Shown: positions 36,048 through 44,922 of the stretch, one piece after another | How the letters are laid out: every line of letters begins with the position of its first letter | How positions within the stretch are numbered: position 1 is the first letter of the stretch | Assembly (NCBI RefSeq): GCF_007097395.1 | Contig: NZ_VKDC01000013.1 | Location: 1 to 64,000, forward strand | Direction: 5' to 3' | Source: Fulvivirga sp. M361 | Lineage (GTDB): Bacteria > Bacteroidota > Bacteroidia > Cytophagales > Cyclobacteriaceae | Length of the DNA: 64,000 bases | The notes under the pieces: generated by a model | What the model saw: only the letters and a program-made list of their open reading frames with translations | Told to the model about the DNA's origin: nothing | Database searches by the model: none | Position numbers and translations under genes: made by a program

Positions 36048-37736
36048 TTACGATTCTCCCAGAAGCACCAAACGGCCTGGTTCAGAAATATCAACCACTC
36101 CGTTCTTAACAGTTACTTCCTGCTCACTGTAATACTCTTTTAACACAGTGCCATCTTTGAACAGGCCGTTTACTGGTATCACTAAATGGTCTGCACTGAT
36201 ATCCAAAGCAACTAATACCTTATCTTCCAAACCATCTTTGGAATACGTTCTTTTGAAGGTGTAAGGAGCATCTCCAATTTTCTCATGAATACCTGCACCT
36301 ACTGAAATATGGTCTTTTCTGAATTGACCTAGCTTTGCCCAGTGCTCATAAATAGCTTCAGCGTTGTTTCCGTTGGCCGTTGCTTCGGCATCCAGTTCGC
36401 TCCAATTCATGAAGGACCTCAAATTAGCATCACCTTTGGTGCCTTCAACCACAAGTGGCCTGCCCGTCTCATCTCCATAGTATATTTGAGTAATTCCCGG
36501 AGCAAGTAATAATTTGGTCCCGGCCACCAATGTGCTGTCTCTGTTTACATCATAGGGATGGCCGTCATCGTGCGAAGAGACGTAGTTTACAACAGAATAT
36601 CCTTTCAGGTTACCGGTATTAAGTATTTCTGAATATTCACTGAACGTGGCCTCAGCACTACGATGGCCGTCGTCTTTAAAGGCAAAGTTGATCAAACTTT
36701 CAAAACCATTTTGGTAGAAATTGACCATTTCCCCTTTACCCATGTCAAACTCCTGTCCGCTGTGTAACCGGTAGTTATAGACTTCTGCCATCATAAAGAA
36801 AGGTTGGTCATCCAGTTTTTTATCAGGATTTTCTTTTTTCCAACCTTCAAAAGCGGCAACAGCCAGTTCTTTTAGCTCTGCCCATATTTCCGCTTCCGTA
36901 TGTTTGGCAGTGTCTACTCTGAAACCGTCAATGCCTAATTCCCTGACATAATCTACAATCCATTTCATGATGTAAAATCGTGGTGCTTTGGGCAGACCTG
37001 TGCTAGCAAAAAAAGTATCCAACTCCTTCATTTCTTGCTCTAACCTTCCTTCTTCTTTCCATTTGTCTACAAGGAATGCAGGTAATTCTACAGGTGCGTC
37101 ACTTTCAGTATAAATATCCGGCAGGTTTTCTACCAGTGTGCAGCGTGTGGTAGTTTCTATGTCCTGGAATGCGCAGGTAGGAGAAACGCGGACCCAGTCA
37201 TCAGGCCATTGTGAGTCTATATCGGTTACCGGACCGGTGTGGTTGACCACTACATCCAGCAGTACCCTGATGCCATGTTCATGGGCGGTATCCACCATTT
37301 CTTTCAGGTCCATGAATGTGCCGAAATTTGGGTCTATTGCTGTCCAGTCTCTGGCCCAATAGCCATGGTAAGCATAAGTTTTCCCTGTACCTTCATCAGT
37401 AAAACCGTGAACTTGTTCCCACACCGGTGTGAACCAAAGAGCAGTAACGCCTAATTTATCGAAATACCCCTCTTTTATTTTTTCAGTGATCCCTTTAATA
37501 TCTCCGCCTTCAAAGCTGCGCAACTTGGCGCCATCAGGCTTCCTGTCAAAAGCCTGATCATTGGCCTTATCGCCATTGTTAAAACGGTCGGTGAGTAAGA
37601 AATAGATGTTGGCGTTGTTCCAAACAAAGGGCTTTACTTCTTCGGTAGTCGTGGTGGTTTGGGTTTCATCGTTAGGTTTTTGGGTGCCTGTACAAGCCCC
37701 CAAAGCGAATAGCAATAGGAATAATTTTGATCTCAT
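36048..37736 (-). CDS. GH13 alpha-amylase family lipoprotein
   Basis: This 562-aa enzyme cleaves alpha-1,4-glucans. The signal peptide ends with the lipobox LGAC, so Cys14 should be lipidated and the enzyme anchored in the membrane. The GH13 motifs are VLLDVVVNHTG, the nucleophile Asp in GFRVDTAKH (near 273), Glu in MMAEVYNY (near 315) and Asp in SSHDDGHP (near 390). The spacer Thr-rich stretch after the lipobox (ETQTTTTTEE) is a typical linker. It is first in a run with PhzF and pullulanase. Confidence 0.93.
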   Translation of the reverse strand: MRSKLFLLLFALGACTGTQKPNDETQTTTTTEEVKPFVWNNANIYFLLTDRFNNGDKANDQAFDRKPDGAKLRSFEGGDIKGITEKIKEGYFDKLGVTALWFTPVWEQVHGFTDEGTGKTYAYHGYWARDWTAIDPNFGTFMDLKEMVDTAHEHGIRVLLDVVVNHTGPVTDIDSQWPDDWVRVSPTCAFQDIETTTRCTLVENLPDIYTESDAPVELPAFLVDKWKEEGRLEQEMKELDTFFASTGLPKAPRFYIMKWIVDYVRELGIDGFRVDTAKHTEAEIWAELKELAVAAFEGWKKENPDKKLDDQPFFMMAEVYNYRLHSGQEFDMGKGEMVNFYQNGFESLINFAFKDDGHRSAEATFSEYSEILNTGNLKGYSVVNYVSSHDDGHPYDVNRDSTLVAGTKLLLAPGITQIYYGDETGRPLVVEGTKGDANLRSFMNWSELDAEATANGNNAEAIYEHWAKLGQFRKDHISVGAGIHEKIGDAPYTFKRTYSKDGLEDKVLVALDISADHLVIPVNGLFKDGTVLKEYYSEQEVTVKNGVVDISEPGRLVLLGES

Positions 37737-37803
37737 TTTTTTGGTTTAGGGTAAATTGAGCCGTTAAGGTATCAAAAAAATGCCTGAAAAAAAGAAGCAA
37801 ATA

Positions 37804-39153
37804 TCATCTCTTGAAAGATAGCTGGAAAGTGGTGCCTTTTCCCGGGGTTGATCGTACTTTAATATTCCCTTCGTGCAAGTGCATAATTTGCTTTGACAGG
37901 CTCAGACCTATGCCGGATCCTTCTTTTTTTGTGGAGAAGAACGGGACGAAAATTTCTTTGATCTCTTTTTCATTTATGCCTGCTCCGTTGTCTTCTACCT
38001 CTATAGTTACCTGAGGTTCCCTGTAGGCTTTTAGATGGATGGTGCCACCGGGTCTATTTTTTAAAGCATGACGGCTGTTGGTGATCATATTGATCAACAC
38101 CTGCTCCATGAGATGAGCATCCATATAGATGGACATATCGTCGGGAGTCACATGTATGGATAGCCGGATGTCTTCTTTTTCCAATTGTGGTGCCATTAAC
38201 AGGCTAATTTCTTCGAAAAGTATTTTAACAGAAACATGTTCTTGTTGTGGCTTGGCTACTTTCGTCAGTTTGCGATAGTCATCAATGAAGGTGAGCATCC
38301 CGTCACTTCTCTTTTGGATGGTTTTAAGCGAAAAACGTATGTCTTTTATCACTTCGTCATCCAGGTTTTCTAATGGCTTTTGTCTGCCACCTTCTTCCAG
38401 CATGTATTGCATGGTCTCGGTCAACGAAGATATAGGTGTAATGGAATTCATGATCTCGTGTGTCAGTATCCGGATCAGTTTATGCCACGCCTCGATCTCT
38501 TTTTGCTCAATTTCACCCCTGATATCCTGGAAGGTAATGTGCTTATAAGATCTGTCCAGCATAACCATAGACTTTACATCTAAGGACAAAGTCTTTATAT
38601 CCCCATCCACCTTAAGCTCGACAAGTTTTCGGCCTTCTTCGCCTATTGCATTGATTTCCTTTACGAATTGAGGCACTTTTTCTTTTAAAATAGCCAGGTT
38701 ATTTATACCCTGTACACTTAAAAGCGATTTCCCCGAGTTATTAAAGAGAACGATATCCTGGTTGTTTTCTATAGAAATTATACCAATGTTTACCCGGTTT
38801 ACTGCCAGTTTTAAATACTGGAACTGGGCCTCTTTTTCAATTTTAACGCTTTTTATGGCGTTTACTATTTCCTCAAAAGACCCGTGCAATTCTCTGAAAG
38901 ACCTGCCGAGTTTTGATTTATGAAAGGAGATGGCCAGGTCGTCATGCCTGATGGCCAGTAGAAATTTTGCTAGCTCTTTGTTGGTGTGGTTGATGTAGCG
39001 TATCATTTCTATTATCTGTATTACCAGGGTGATACCTAAAATGATCTGGTTGAAAAAAAGTCGCATGTCACCAAAGATCAACGATAGTACGATCATATTA
39101 GCCAGAATAAGTACCAGCCTGAAGATCACTTTAAAATTGAATGAATGGTGCAT
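37804..39153 (-). CDS. NtrB-like sensor histidine kinase
   Basis: The 449-aa kinase has two N-terminal membrane helices (VIFRLVLILANMIVLSLIFGD, QIILGITLVIQIIEMI), a PAS-like domain near residues 105-200, then a dimerisation helix with the phospho-acceptor His in LTHEIMNSITPISS, and a C-terminal ATPase domain (NMITNSRHALKN, VEDNGAGI, SGIGLSLSKQIM, GTTFQLSF). Such kinases usually work with NtrC-like sigma-54 response regulators. One lies at 46031-47404 on the same strand, 7 kb upstream. Confidence 0.92.
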   Translation of the reverse strand: MHHSFNFKVIFRLVLILANMIVLSLIFGDMRLFFNQIILGITLVIQIIEMIRYINHTNKELAKFLLAIRHDDLAISFHKSKLGRSFRELHGSFEEIVNAIKSVKIEKEAQFQYLKLAVNRVNIGIISIENNQDIVLFNNSGKSLLSVQGINNLAILKEKVPQFVKEINAIGEEGRKLVELKVDGDIKTLSLDVKSMVMLDRSYKHITFQDIRGEIEQKEIEAWHKLIRILTHEIMNSITPISSLTETMQYMLEEGGRQKPLENLDDEVIKDIRFSLKTIQKRSDGMLTFIDDYRKLTKVAKPQQEHVSVKILFEEISLLMAPQLEKEDIRLSIHVTPDDMSIYMDAHLMEQVLINMITNSRHALKNRPGGTIHLKAYREPQVTIEVEDNGAGINEKEIKEIFVPFFSTKKEGSGIGLSLSKQIMHLHEGNIKVRSTPGKGTTFQLSFKR

Positions 39154-39189
39154 TTGAGAAGATCGGAACGAATATGATTATTGTCAGCT

Positions 39190-40743
39190 ATGAAAATGAG
39201 AGAAACCGTTGACATCGCCAAACTAATTGGGGAATTTGTAATCTTTTCCATTTCAATAAATACCATGCCTAGTTATTACGACCCTGATTATCTAAAAACG
39301 GTCTTGCAAGCTGTAGAAGAGCTTTTCCCTATACTGGAGAAAGAAACTGCTCTGTCCAAAAAAGAGCTTGCCAGGGTACATTCCTCCAATAAGATGAGTG
39401 CGGTCAATTTAGTTTATTACCGCGCGATAAGAGGTCGGGATCTGAGTGCTTTGCAGAATGCACTCGGTTTCCTTGGCATATCCCGGCTGGCACGAGCCCA
39501 ACGTCATGTCAAAGGTAGCCTGGAAGGCATACGATATATCCTAAGAAAACTTACAGATGACCGGCAAGCAGAGACCCCGGTTCCGGACCTGTCCATACAG
39601 GATGGAATGAACATGCTCGATAAGAATACCGAACAGTTGTTGGGTATGTTGAGTGGTGACCGAAGGGTCAGGATCATGGTAACATTGCCTTCAGAAGCTT
39701 CTCACGATTACGAGCTGGTGAAAAGGATTGTGGGTGGCGCTACGAACCTGGTGAGGATCAACTGTGCGCATGACACACCGGATGATTGGAAAAATATGAT
39801 CTACCATGTGAAAAAGGCCGGCAGGGAGTTTAAGAAAGAGATAAAAATTGCTATGGATCTGGCCGGCCCCAAGATACGTACAGGCGGTATGGATAAGCCG
39901 CTTCTTATTAAACCGGATGATGCCATTTATATTCATAAAGAGCCATTTACACCTGATAAAGAAAGTGAAAAATACCATATTACATGTAGTTCGCCGGTGG
40001 TTTTTGATAGCGTAAAAGTTGGTGAACACATTCTGTTCGATGACGGTAAGATCATGGCAGAGATTACAGAAACTAAGTCAGATCATTTTGTGGCAAAGAC
40101 TTTAGTGGCTGGGATAGATGGTAAGAAATTAAAAAAGAACAAAGGGATCAATCTGCCGGATTCAAACCTGGACCTTACTGGCCTGACAAAAAAGGATAAG
40201 GAAGACCTGAAATTTGTAGTGACTCACGCAGATATTGTAAACGTTTCTTTTGTGAATACGGCTCAAGATATCAAGCAGTTAATAGAAGAGTTAAAAAAAC
40301 ACCATACCAAAGAAGACTTTGGCGTGGTATTAAAGATTGAAACAAAAAAGGCCTTTACAAACCTTATCGACATCTTACTGCATGGTATGCGATGGGGTCC
40401 GGTAGGAGTAATGATAGCACGAGGAGACCTGGCAGTGGAAACCGGATGGGCGAATATGGCGCGTTTGCAAACTGAGATTGTGAATATCTGTGGAGCCGCC
40501 CATGTTCCTGTAATTTGGGCCACGCAAGTGCTGGAAAGCCTGGCGAAAAAGGGTACACCGGCCCGTTCAGAAATCACAGATGCTGCTGCTTCTTTGAAAG
40601 CAGAATGTGTAATGCTAAATAAAGGTCCTCATATTGTGGAAACCATTATCTTGCTGGATGCAATGCTTTCTAATATGGAGGCCTATCAATCGAAGTCATC
40701 CGCTATGTCACCCCGGTTGGATGTGAGTGCTAACCTGGTTTGA
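39190..40743 (+). CDS. Pyruvate kinase-like protein with N-terminal helical extension and no C-domain
   Basis: The last ~365 residues of this 517-aa protein match the pyruvate kinase barrel: NLVRINCAHD, IAMDLAGPKIRTGG, an inserted beta domain with ILFDDGKI, LPDSNLDLTGLTKKD, KIETKKAF (catalytic Lys), IARGDLAVE, WATQVLESLAKKGTPARSEITDAA. The Lys in GPKIRTG is the residue seen in potassium-independent enzymes. Deviations are Ala for the Ser in the RxNxSH segment and Ala for Gly in ARGDLG. A ~150-residue helical N-terminus (SALQNALGFLGISRLARAQRHVKG) precedes the barrel and the allosteric C-domain is absent. ATG 39190 is used here; the Met at 39265 is another possible start. Confidence 0.8.
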   Translation: MKMRETVDIAKLIGEFVIFSISINTMPSYYDPDYLKTVLQAVEELFPILEKETALSKKELARVHSSNKMSAVNLVYYRAIRGRDLSALQNALGFLGISRLARAQRHVKGSLEGIRYILRKLTDDRQAETPVPDLSIQDGMNMLDKNTEQLLGMLSGDRRVRIMVTLPSEASHDYELVKRIVGGATNLVRINCAHDTPDDWKNMIYHVKKAGREFKKEIKIAMDLAGPKIRTGGMDKPLLIKPDDAIYIHKEPFTPDKESEKYHITCSSPVVFDSVKVGEHILFDDGKIMAEITETKSDHFVAKTLVAGIDGKKLKKNKGINLPDSNLDLTGLTKKDKEDLKFVVTHADIVNVSFVNTAQDIKQLIEELKKHHTKEDFGVVLKIETKKAFTNLIDILLHGMRWGPVGVMIARGDLAVETGWANMARLQTEIVNICGAAHVPVIWATQVLESLAKKGTPARSEITDAAASLKAECVMLNKGPHIVETIILLDAMLSNMEAYQSKSSAMSPRLDVSANLV

Positions 40744-40988
40744 ACTTTCATAACGAATCTTAATGCATGATCCGGGGTTAACTTTTTTTTCTATGAGGTC
40801 TAAGCTGTAAATTTTTTGTTTGTAAGTAAAACCCTGGGGAGTGTTAGCTTTTCCAACGACAGAAAACCAACCGGTCTAATAGGTGCCAGAATTTCATAGA
40901 GATCAATTAAGATCAAAATTTTTAGAACAACTCTCCACATACCACATTATAATGTATGACAAGTTGTTTGAAAGTTTAACGACATAAA

Positions 40989-41258
40989 ATGATTGATCAG
41001 AATATCGACCGGATAATTGAAATGGCCTGGGAAGACCGTACGCCTTTTGAAGCAATACAAATTCAGTTTTCTATTTCAGAAGCTGAAGTAATTAAGATCA
41101 TGAGAACGGAGTTAAAACCAAGCTCTTTTAAACGTTGGAGAAAACGAGTAAGCAGTGGTGTTAGCCAGAAGCATTTAAGAAAAAGAAATAGTCATATTAA
41201 CCGCTTTAAATGTTCAAGACAAACCACTATCTCAAACAATAAAATATCAAAAAGGTGA
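40989..41258 (+). CDS. TIGR03643 family protein
   Basis: This is an 89-aa basic protein. Its first ~60 residues match the TIGR03643 family closely (DRIIEMAWEDRTPFEAIQIQ, ISEAEVIKIMRTELKPSSFK, RWRKRVSSG). The N-terminal part looks like a helix-turn-helix and the C-terminal tail is rich in Lys, Arg and Ser. The family is known mainly from its genetic linkage to photolyase or cryptochrome genes and its function is unknown. Here it opens the five-gene photolyase-related unit up to 43703. The next frame overlaps its stop by 4 bp. Confidence 0.85.
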   Translation: MIDQNIDRIIEMAWEDRTPFEAIQIQFSISEAEVIKIMRTELKPSSFKRWRKRVSSGVSQKHLRKRNSHINRFKCSRQTTISNNKISKR

Positions 41259-41500
41259 AATTACCTGTTGACAGATCAGAGATAGGAAGTAGGGCTCATA
41301 TTGACCTTTTGAAGTATGACTTCAGTAGAAAGTGCATGGAGGAGGTTTTACTTTATGTAAGCCCCTATATTTCAAAACGAGTACGATCAACAAGGAAAAC
41401 TTTCAAGTATCTTCAGACTTTGCCGTTGCTTTGGTCCAAGGCGAAAAGGTTGATCCAGGAATGGGCTTCTGCCCCTTTTATTTGCAAAGAGAGCTCATGA
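41255..41500 (+). CDS. Possible small basic protein between TIGR03643 and photolyase genes (81 aa)
   Basis: The frame begins with a GTG that overlaps the upstream stop (GTGA) and ends 1 bp before the photolyase ATG. Such a tight fit in an operon supports a real gene. The product is basic with no membrane segment ([40 protein letters not shown]). I recognise no family. The alternative is that this is a leader region or remnant. Confidence 0.45.
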   Translation: MKLPVDRSEIGSRAHIDLLKYDFSRKCMEEVLLYVSPYISKRVRSTRKTFKYLQTLPLLWSKAKRLIQEWASAPFICKESS

Positions 41501-41501
41501 C

Positions 41502-42959
41502 ATGAATATTGTTTGGCTCAAAAGAGACTTGAGAACCCAGGATCATTTTCCTTTTCATGTGGCTGAGCAGGCCGGTGAAGAATATATTCCTATATATATT
41601 TTTGAGCCATCGGTCATCCACTATGCTGACTGTTCACTTCGGCACTTGCAGTTTGTTTATCATTCCATCAGAGCGATCAATAAGCTATTCCGAAGTTATG
41701 ATCGAGAAGTTATTATTTTTTATGCTGAAGCAGTAGAGGTATTTGAATTTCTTCATGCACGTTTTCAAGTGAAAAAAGTGTTCTCCCATCAAGAAAGTGG
41801 TATTTTGAATACGTGGAACAGGGATAAGGCAGTTTCAAAGTTTCTTGAACAAAACAGAATAAAGTGGACGGAATTTCAAAGGGATGGTATTCTCCGTGGT
41901 ATTCAAAACAGACAAGGCTGGGATAAGCAATGGTATGCTACCATGCACGACGGCATTATTGAAAACCAGTATTCGAATTACAGAGGCCCCGTGATTAAGC
42001 ATACGTTTCATTTAAATAGTTCTATAAAAAAAGAATGGGATGAATACCCTCCAGAGTTTCAAAAAGCCGGGGAGCTTTATGCCTGGGAATATTTGAGATC
42101 TTTTTGTCAGGATCGTGGAAAAAATTATAGTAGGCACATCTCAAAGCCACAAGAAAGTAGGAGGTCGTGCAGTCGAATCTCTCCCTATCTGGCCTGGGGT
42201 AACCTATCTGTAAAGCAGGCGTATCAATTTGTGAAAAAACATTCCCATTATTCAAGTAATAAAAGAAGTTTTAATGGACTGCTTACTCGCTTGAAATGGC
42301 ATTGTCATTTTATTCAAAAGTTTGAAGTAGAATGTCAATATGAAATACGTTGTGTAAATCGCGGCTACGAGATCTTAGAACATGCGAATGACGAAAGATT
42401 AATTCGAGGTTGGAAAGAGGGTAAAACAGGGTTTCCGCTTGTAGACGCCTGTATGCGATGCCTGAAATCTACCGGATGGATCAACTTTAGGATGCGGGCA
42501 ATGCTTGTTTCAGTACTTTGTCATCATTTTGATTGTGACTGGCGGACGGGTGTATATCACCTGGCCCAATTATTTTTAGATTATGAGCCGGGCATACATT
42601 ATACGCAATTCCAAATGCAGGCAGGGACTACAGGGATCAATACCATCCGGATGTACAATCCTGTGAAACAATCCCGGGAACATGATCCTTATGGTATTTT
42701 TATTCGGGAATGGGTGCCTGAATTAAGAAATGTCCCGACTGAATTCATCCATGAACCCTGGAAAATGACCACTCTTGATCTGGCATTTTCAGGAACCACA
42801 TTGGACTATCCAGCCCCCTTGGTAGACCTTCAAAAAACGGGTAAAAAAGCACGGGCTAAAATATGGGGACACCGAAAAGAATTAAAAGTGAAAAAAGAAA
42901 ACCAGAGAATAATAAAATTACATACGAGGGGCAATGCAACTAACCGGAAAAGAACTTGA
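41502..42959 (+). CDS. Divergent photolyase/cryptochrome-family FAD protein
   Basis: The 485-aa protein has the N-terminal Rossmann domain ([19 protein letters not shown]) and the FAD-binding helical domain ([64 protein letters not shown]). The usual NNGGWQW segment is replaced by [10 protein letters not shown] at 366-375. The Asn beside the flavin N5 becomes His366, and two tryptophans become Phe370 and Met372. Only W347 of the electron-transfer triad is retained. It is followed by a flavin reductase that overlaps its end. A dedicated reductase could reduce the flavin in place of the Trp chain. Substrate and light role are open. Confidence 0.88.
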   Translation: MNIVWLKRDLRTQDHFPFHVAEQAGEEYIPIYIFEPSVIHYADCSLRHLQFVYHSIRAINKLFRSYDREVIIFYAEAVEVFEFLHARFQVKKVFSHQESGILNTWNRDKAVSKFLEQNRIKWTEFQRDGILRGIQNRQGWDKQWYATMHDGIIENQYSNYRGPVIKHTFHLNSSIKKEWDEYPPEFQKAGELYAWEYLRSFCQDRGKNYSRHISKPQESRRSCSRISPYLAWGNLSVKQAYQFVKKHSHYSSNKRSFNGLLTRLKWHCHFIQKFEVECQYEIRCVNRGYEILEHANDERLIRGWKEGKTGFPLVDACMRCLKSTGWINFRMRAMLVSVLCHHFDCDWRTGVYHLAQLFLDYEPGIHYTQFQMQAGTTGINTIRMYNPVKQSREHDPYGIFIREWVPELRNVPTEFIHEPWKMTTLDLAFSGTTLDYPAPLVDLQKTGKKARAKIWGHRKELKVKKENQRIIKLHTRGNATNRKRT

Positions 42960-43563
42960 AAGATCAGAGAGGAAATGGAGATTGAATTTGATCAATTCCA
43001 TTTCAGGGATCAAACCTGCGAACCTTATCGCAACACGCTCTGTAAAAGGAGAAGACAATGTAGCCATTTTTTCTTCTGTAATTCATTTGGGGTCCAACCC
43101 TGCCCAATTGGGGTTTATCGCCAGGCCTCAATCAGAGGTACCCCGGGATACCTTCCGTAATATTCAGGAAACCGGGTATTATACTATTAATCATATTGCA
43201 GAGTCATTCATAAAAAAAGCACATTATACTTCTGCAAAACTCCCCAGGGAAGAATCAGAGTTTGTTAGAATGAAGATTGACAAAGAAGTAATTGATGAGT
43301 TTCCGGCCCCCTTTGTGAAGGACAGTCCTGTGAAAATAGGAATGAAACTGTTGGAAAGTATACCATTACCGAATGATTGCACCTTAATAATAGGTTCTGT
43401 TGAAATGGTATCTTTTCCCGATCAGGCCATCAATGAGTTAGGACAACTTGATCTTGCCAGTAGTCTCGGTGTAGGCATTTCAGGACTAAACACTTATTAC
43501 AGTTTAAATAAGTTAACAAGCTTTCCGTATGTGAGGACGAATGAACTTCCTGGTTTTGAATGA
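42934..43563 (+). CDS. Flavin reductase family protein (FMN-binding split barrel)
   Basis: At 209 aa, it has the split-barrel FMN-binding fold ([63 protein letters not shown]) with loops typical of flavin:NAD(P)H oxidoreductases or flavin chaperones. It overlaps the photolyase-like gene by 26 bp and the DUF2256 gene by 4 bp. It is a natural candidate to keep the flavin of its neighbour reduced. This is inference from gene order. Confidence 0.88.
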   Translation: MQLTGKELERSERKWRLNLINSISGIKPANLIATRSVKGEDNVAIFSSVIHLGSNPAQLGFIARPQSEVPRDTFRNIQETGYYTINHIAESFIKKAHYTSAKLPREESEFVRMKIDKEVIDEFPAPFVKDSPVKIGMKLLESIPLPNDCTLIIGSVEMVSFPDQAINELGQLDLASSLGVGISGLNTYYSLNKLTSFPYVRTNELPGFE

Positions 43564-43703
43564 AAAAAAGTGACTTGCCAAGTAAGAACTGTGTGGTATG
43601 CGCAAGGCCCTTCTCATGGCGACGAAAATGGGCGAAAGATTGGGAACAGGTTAAATATTGCAGCGAAAAATGCAGGAGAAATAAGAATGTAAAAAGCGAT
43701 TGA
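43560..43703 (+). CDS. DUF2256 zinc-ribbon protein
   Basis: This 47-aa protein has a double Cys pair: CVVC near residue 11 and, after PFSWRRKWAKDWEQVKY, CSEKC near residue 34. That arrangement matches DUF2256, a small zinc-ribbon family often found beside cryptochrome and photolyase genes. Its ATG overlaps the stop of the flavin reductase gene (ATGA), so it closes this operon. Function unknown. Confidence 0.85.
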   Translation: MKKSDLPSKNCVVCARPFSWRRKWAKDWEQVKYCSEKCRRNKNVKSD

Positions 43704-43820
43704 TATCATCTTTACTCCTATCTGGCAACTAAGGGCTTTCCAGGGTTCTGTATATCCCATAGGAATTAAGCCTATCATCCATTTACCTAAGCCGATTGCT
43801 TAAAACATTGACCGCAGATT

Positions 43821-44234
43821 TTATTTTTTCGCTTTATTCTTCCGGTAAACCGTACGAAGTTCTTCCTCCCAATCCACTGACCAATCATAAAGTCCGGACA
43901 ATGGTTTGGCAAGGCTCGTTCCAAACTCGGTTAACGTGTATTCAACACGAGGTGGTACTTCGGGGTAGACCTTCCGTGAGATCATACCGTACTTCACCAA
44001 AGTTTTCAGGGTCTGAGCCAACATTTTAGGTGAAATGCCAATGACTTGCCTTAGCAGATCGCTGTTCCTTTTTGTTCCCTGCATCAGGACTGTTACGACC
44101 AGCAACGTCCACTTATCGGCTATCAGTGCAAAGGATTGATGTATAATACAGTTTTCATCAAAGATGGCTCTGGCAGCCAATGATTCCATGTATGAAATTT
44201 TTTTTACCTCTTTGTTGATTTTTTTTTCCGCCAT
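43821..44234 (-). CDS. HxlR family transcriptional regulator
   Basis: This 137-aa winged-helix protein has the HxlR pattern: Cys near the start of the domain (DENCIIHQSFALIADKWTLLVV), RNSDLLRQVIGISPKMLAQTLKTLVKYGMISRK, YTLTEFGTSLAKPL. The Cys may sense thiol-reactive or redox signals as in other HxlR proteins. It is divergent from the SnoaL and NmrA genes and a palindrome lies between them, so it likely represses that pair. Confidence 0.9.
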   Translation of the reverse strand: MAEKKINKEVKKISYMESLAARAIFDENCIIHQSFALIADKWTLLVVTVLMQGTKRNSDLLRQVIGISPKMLAQTLKTLVKYGMISRKVYPEVPPRVEYTLTEFGTSLAKPLSGLYDWSVDWEEELRTVYRKNKAKK

Positions 44235-44272
44235 TATGGTATGTTTTTCTATTTACTACCTAAAAGTTAGTA

Positions 44273-44286
44273 ACTTACTAGTAAGT
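44273..44286. promoter_or_regulatory. Candidate HxlR operator
   Basis: The perfect 14-bp palindrome acttactagtaagt lies in the spacer between the HxlR gene and the SnoaL gene. Shorter half-site copies (agttagtaactta on one side, taagtacctactt on the other) surround it. Tandem TTACT/AGTAA half-sites are typical of HxlR-type regulators. Confidence 0.55.
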
Positions 44287-44363
44287 ACCTACTTTAATAA
44301 GTAAATTTATGCTTTTAAATTTGTTAAACAATGTAAATAGTTAAATATAAAATTCGGAAAGAG

Positions 44364-44918
44364 ATGAAAACAAGACAAATGTTATGGGTCGTATTAGTAT
44401 TTGTAACTATACTTTCGACCGAGGCTCAAAAATCCACCCCCGCTTTTGAGGCCGAAGCCAGGAAAACGGAAAAAGTAAATCCCAGAAGTAAGCAGGGGGA
44501 CACTGTTGAGGATCTATTAAAAGCATTCAATCTGGGGGCAGAAAATGTACTGGAACTTTTTGATGAGGAAGCCATTATTGAATACCCGTACGCCTATTCA
44601 TTAGGTACGCCTTCCTCATTGGACAAAACGCAGTATGGCCATTATTTAAAAGGTGCGCTTGCGAATATGCCAGATATAGCTTTTTCAAATGTGAACGTCT
44701 ATCGGGCAGCACAAAGAAATGTGATTTGGGCCGAATTTCACGGGGAAGTTATTATCCCCTCGACAAATCAGCTTTACAGACAAGACTATGTGGTTCGTAT
44801 TACCCTGAAAAAAGGAAAGATCATCCACTACAAAGAATATTGGAATCCTATGGCTGTATCTACCATGGGGGATGATAAAGAAGTTAGTAAAATGTTTAAT
44901 GACAAATCAAAACAATAA
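44364..44918 (+). CDS. Secreted SnoaL/NTF2-like protein
   Basis: A signal peptide ends near STEAQ. The mature ~160 residues form an NTF2/SnoaL-like cone fold (VEDLLKAFNLGAENVLELFDEEAIIEYPYA, GHYLKGALANMPDIAFSN, VIWAEFHGEV, YKEYWNPMAV). The family includes isomerases and ligand binders, and the role here is unknown. It is first in a unit with the NmrA-like gene, which follows by 4 bp. Confidence 0.82.
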   Translation: MKTRQMLWVVLVFVTILSTEAQKSTPAFEAEARKTEKVNPRSKQGDTVEDLLKAFNLGAENVLELFDEEAIIEYPYAYSLGTPSSLDKTQYGHYLKGALANMPDIAFSNVNVYRAAQRNVIWAEFHGEVIIPSTNQLYRQDYVVRITLKKGKIIHYKEYWNPMAVSTMGDDKEVSKMFNDKSKQ

Positions 44919-44922
44919 AATC

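Noticed and set aside
40744-40988. Shared sigma-factor promoter between crt operon, crtA and TIGR03643 unit
   Set aside because: All three have TTAACG before the start codon, but the distance to any -7-like element varies; too weak to claim.
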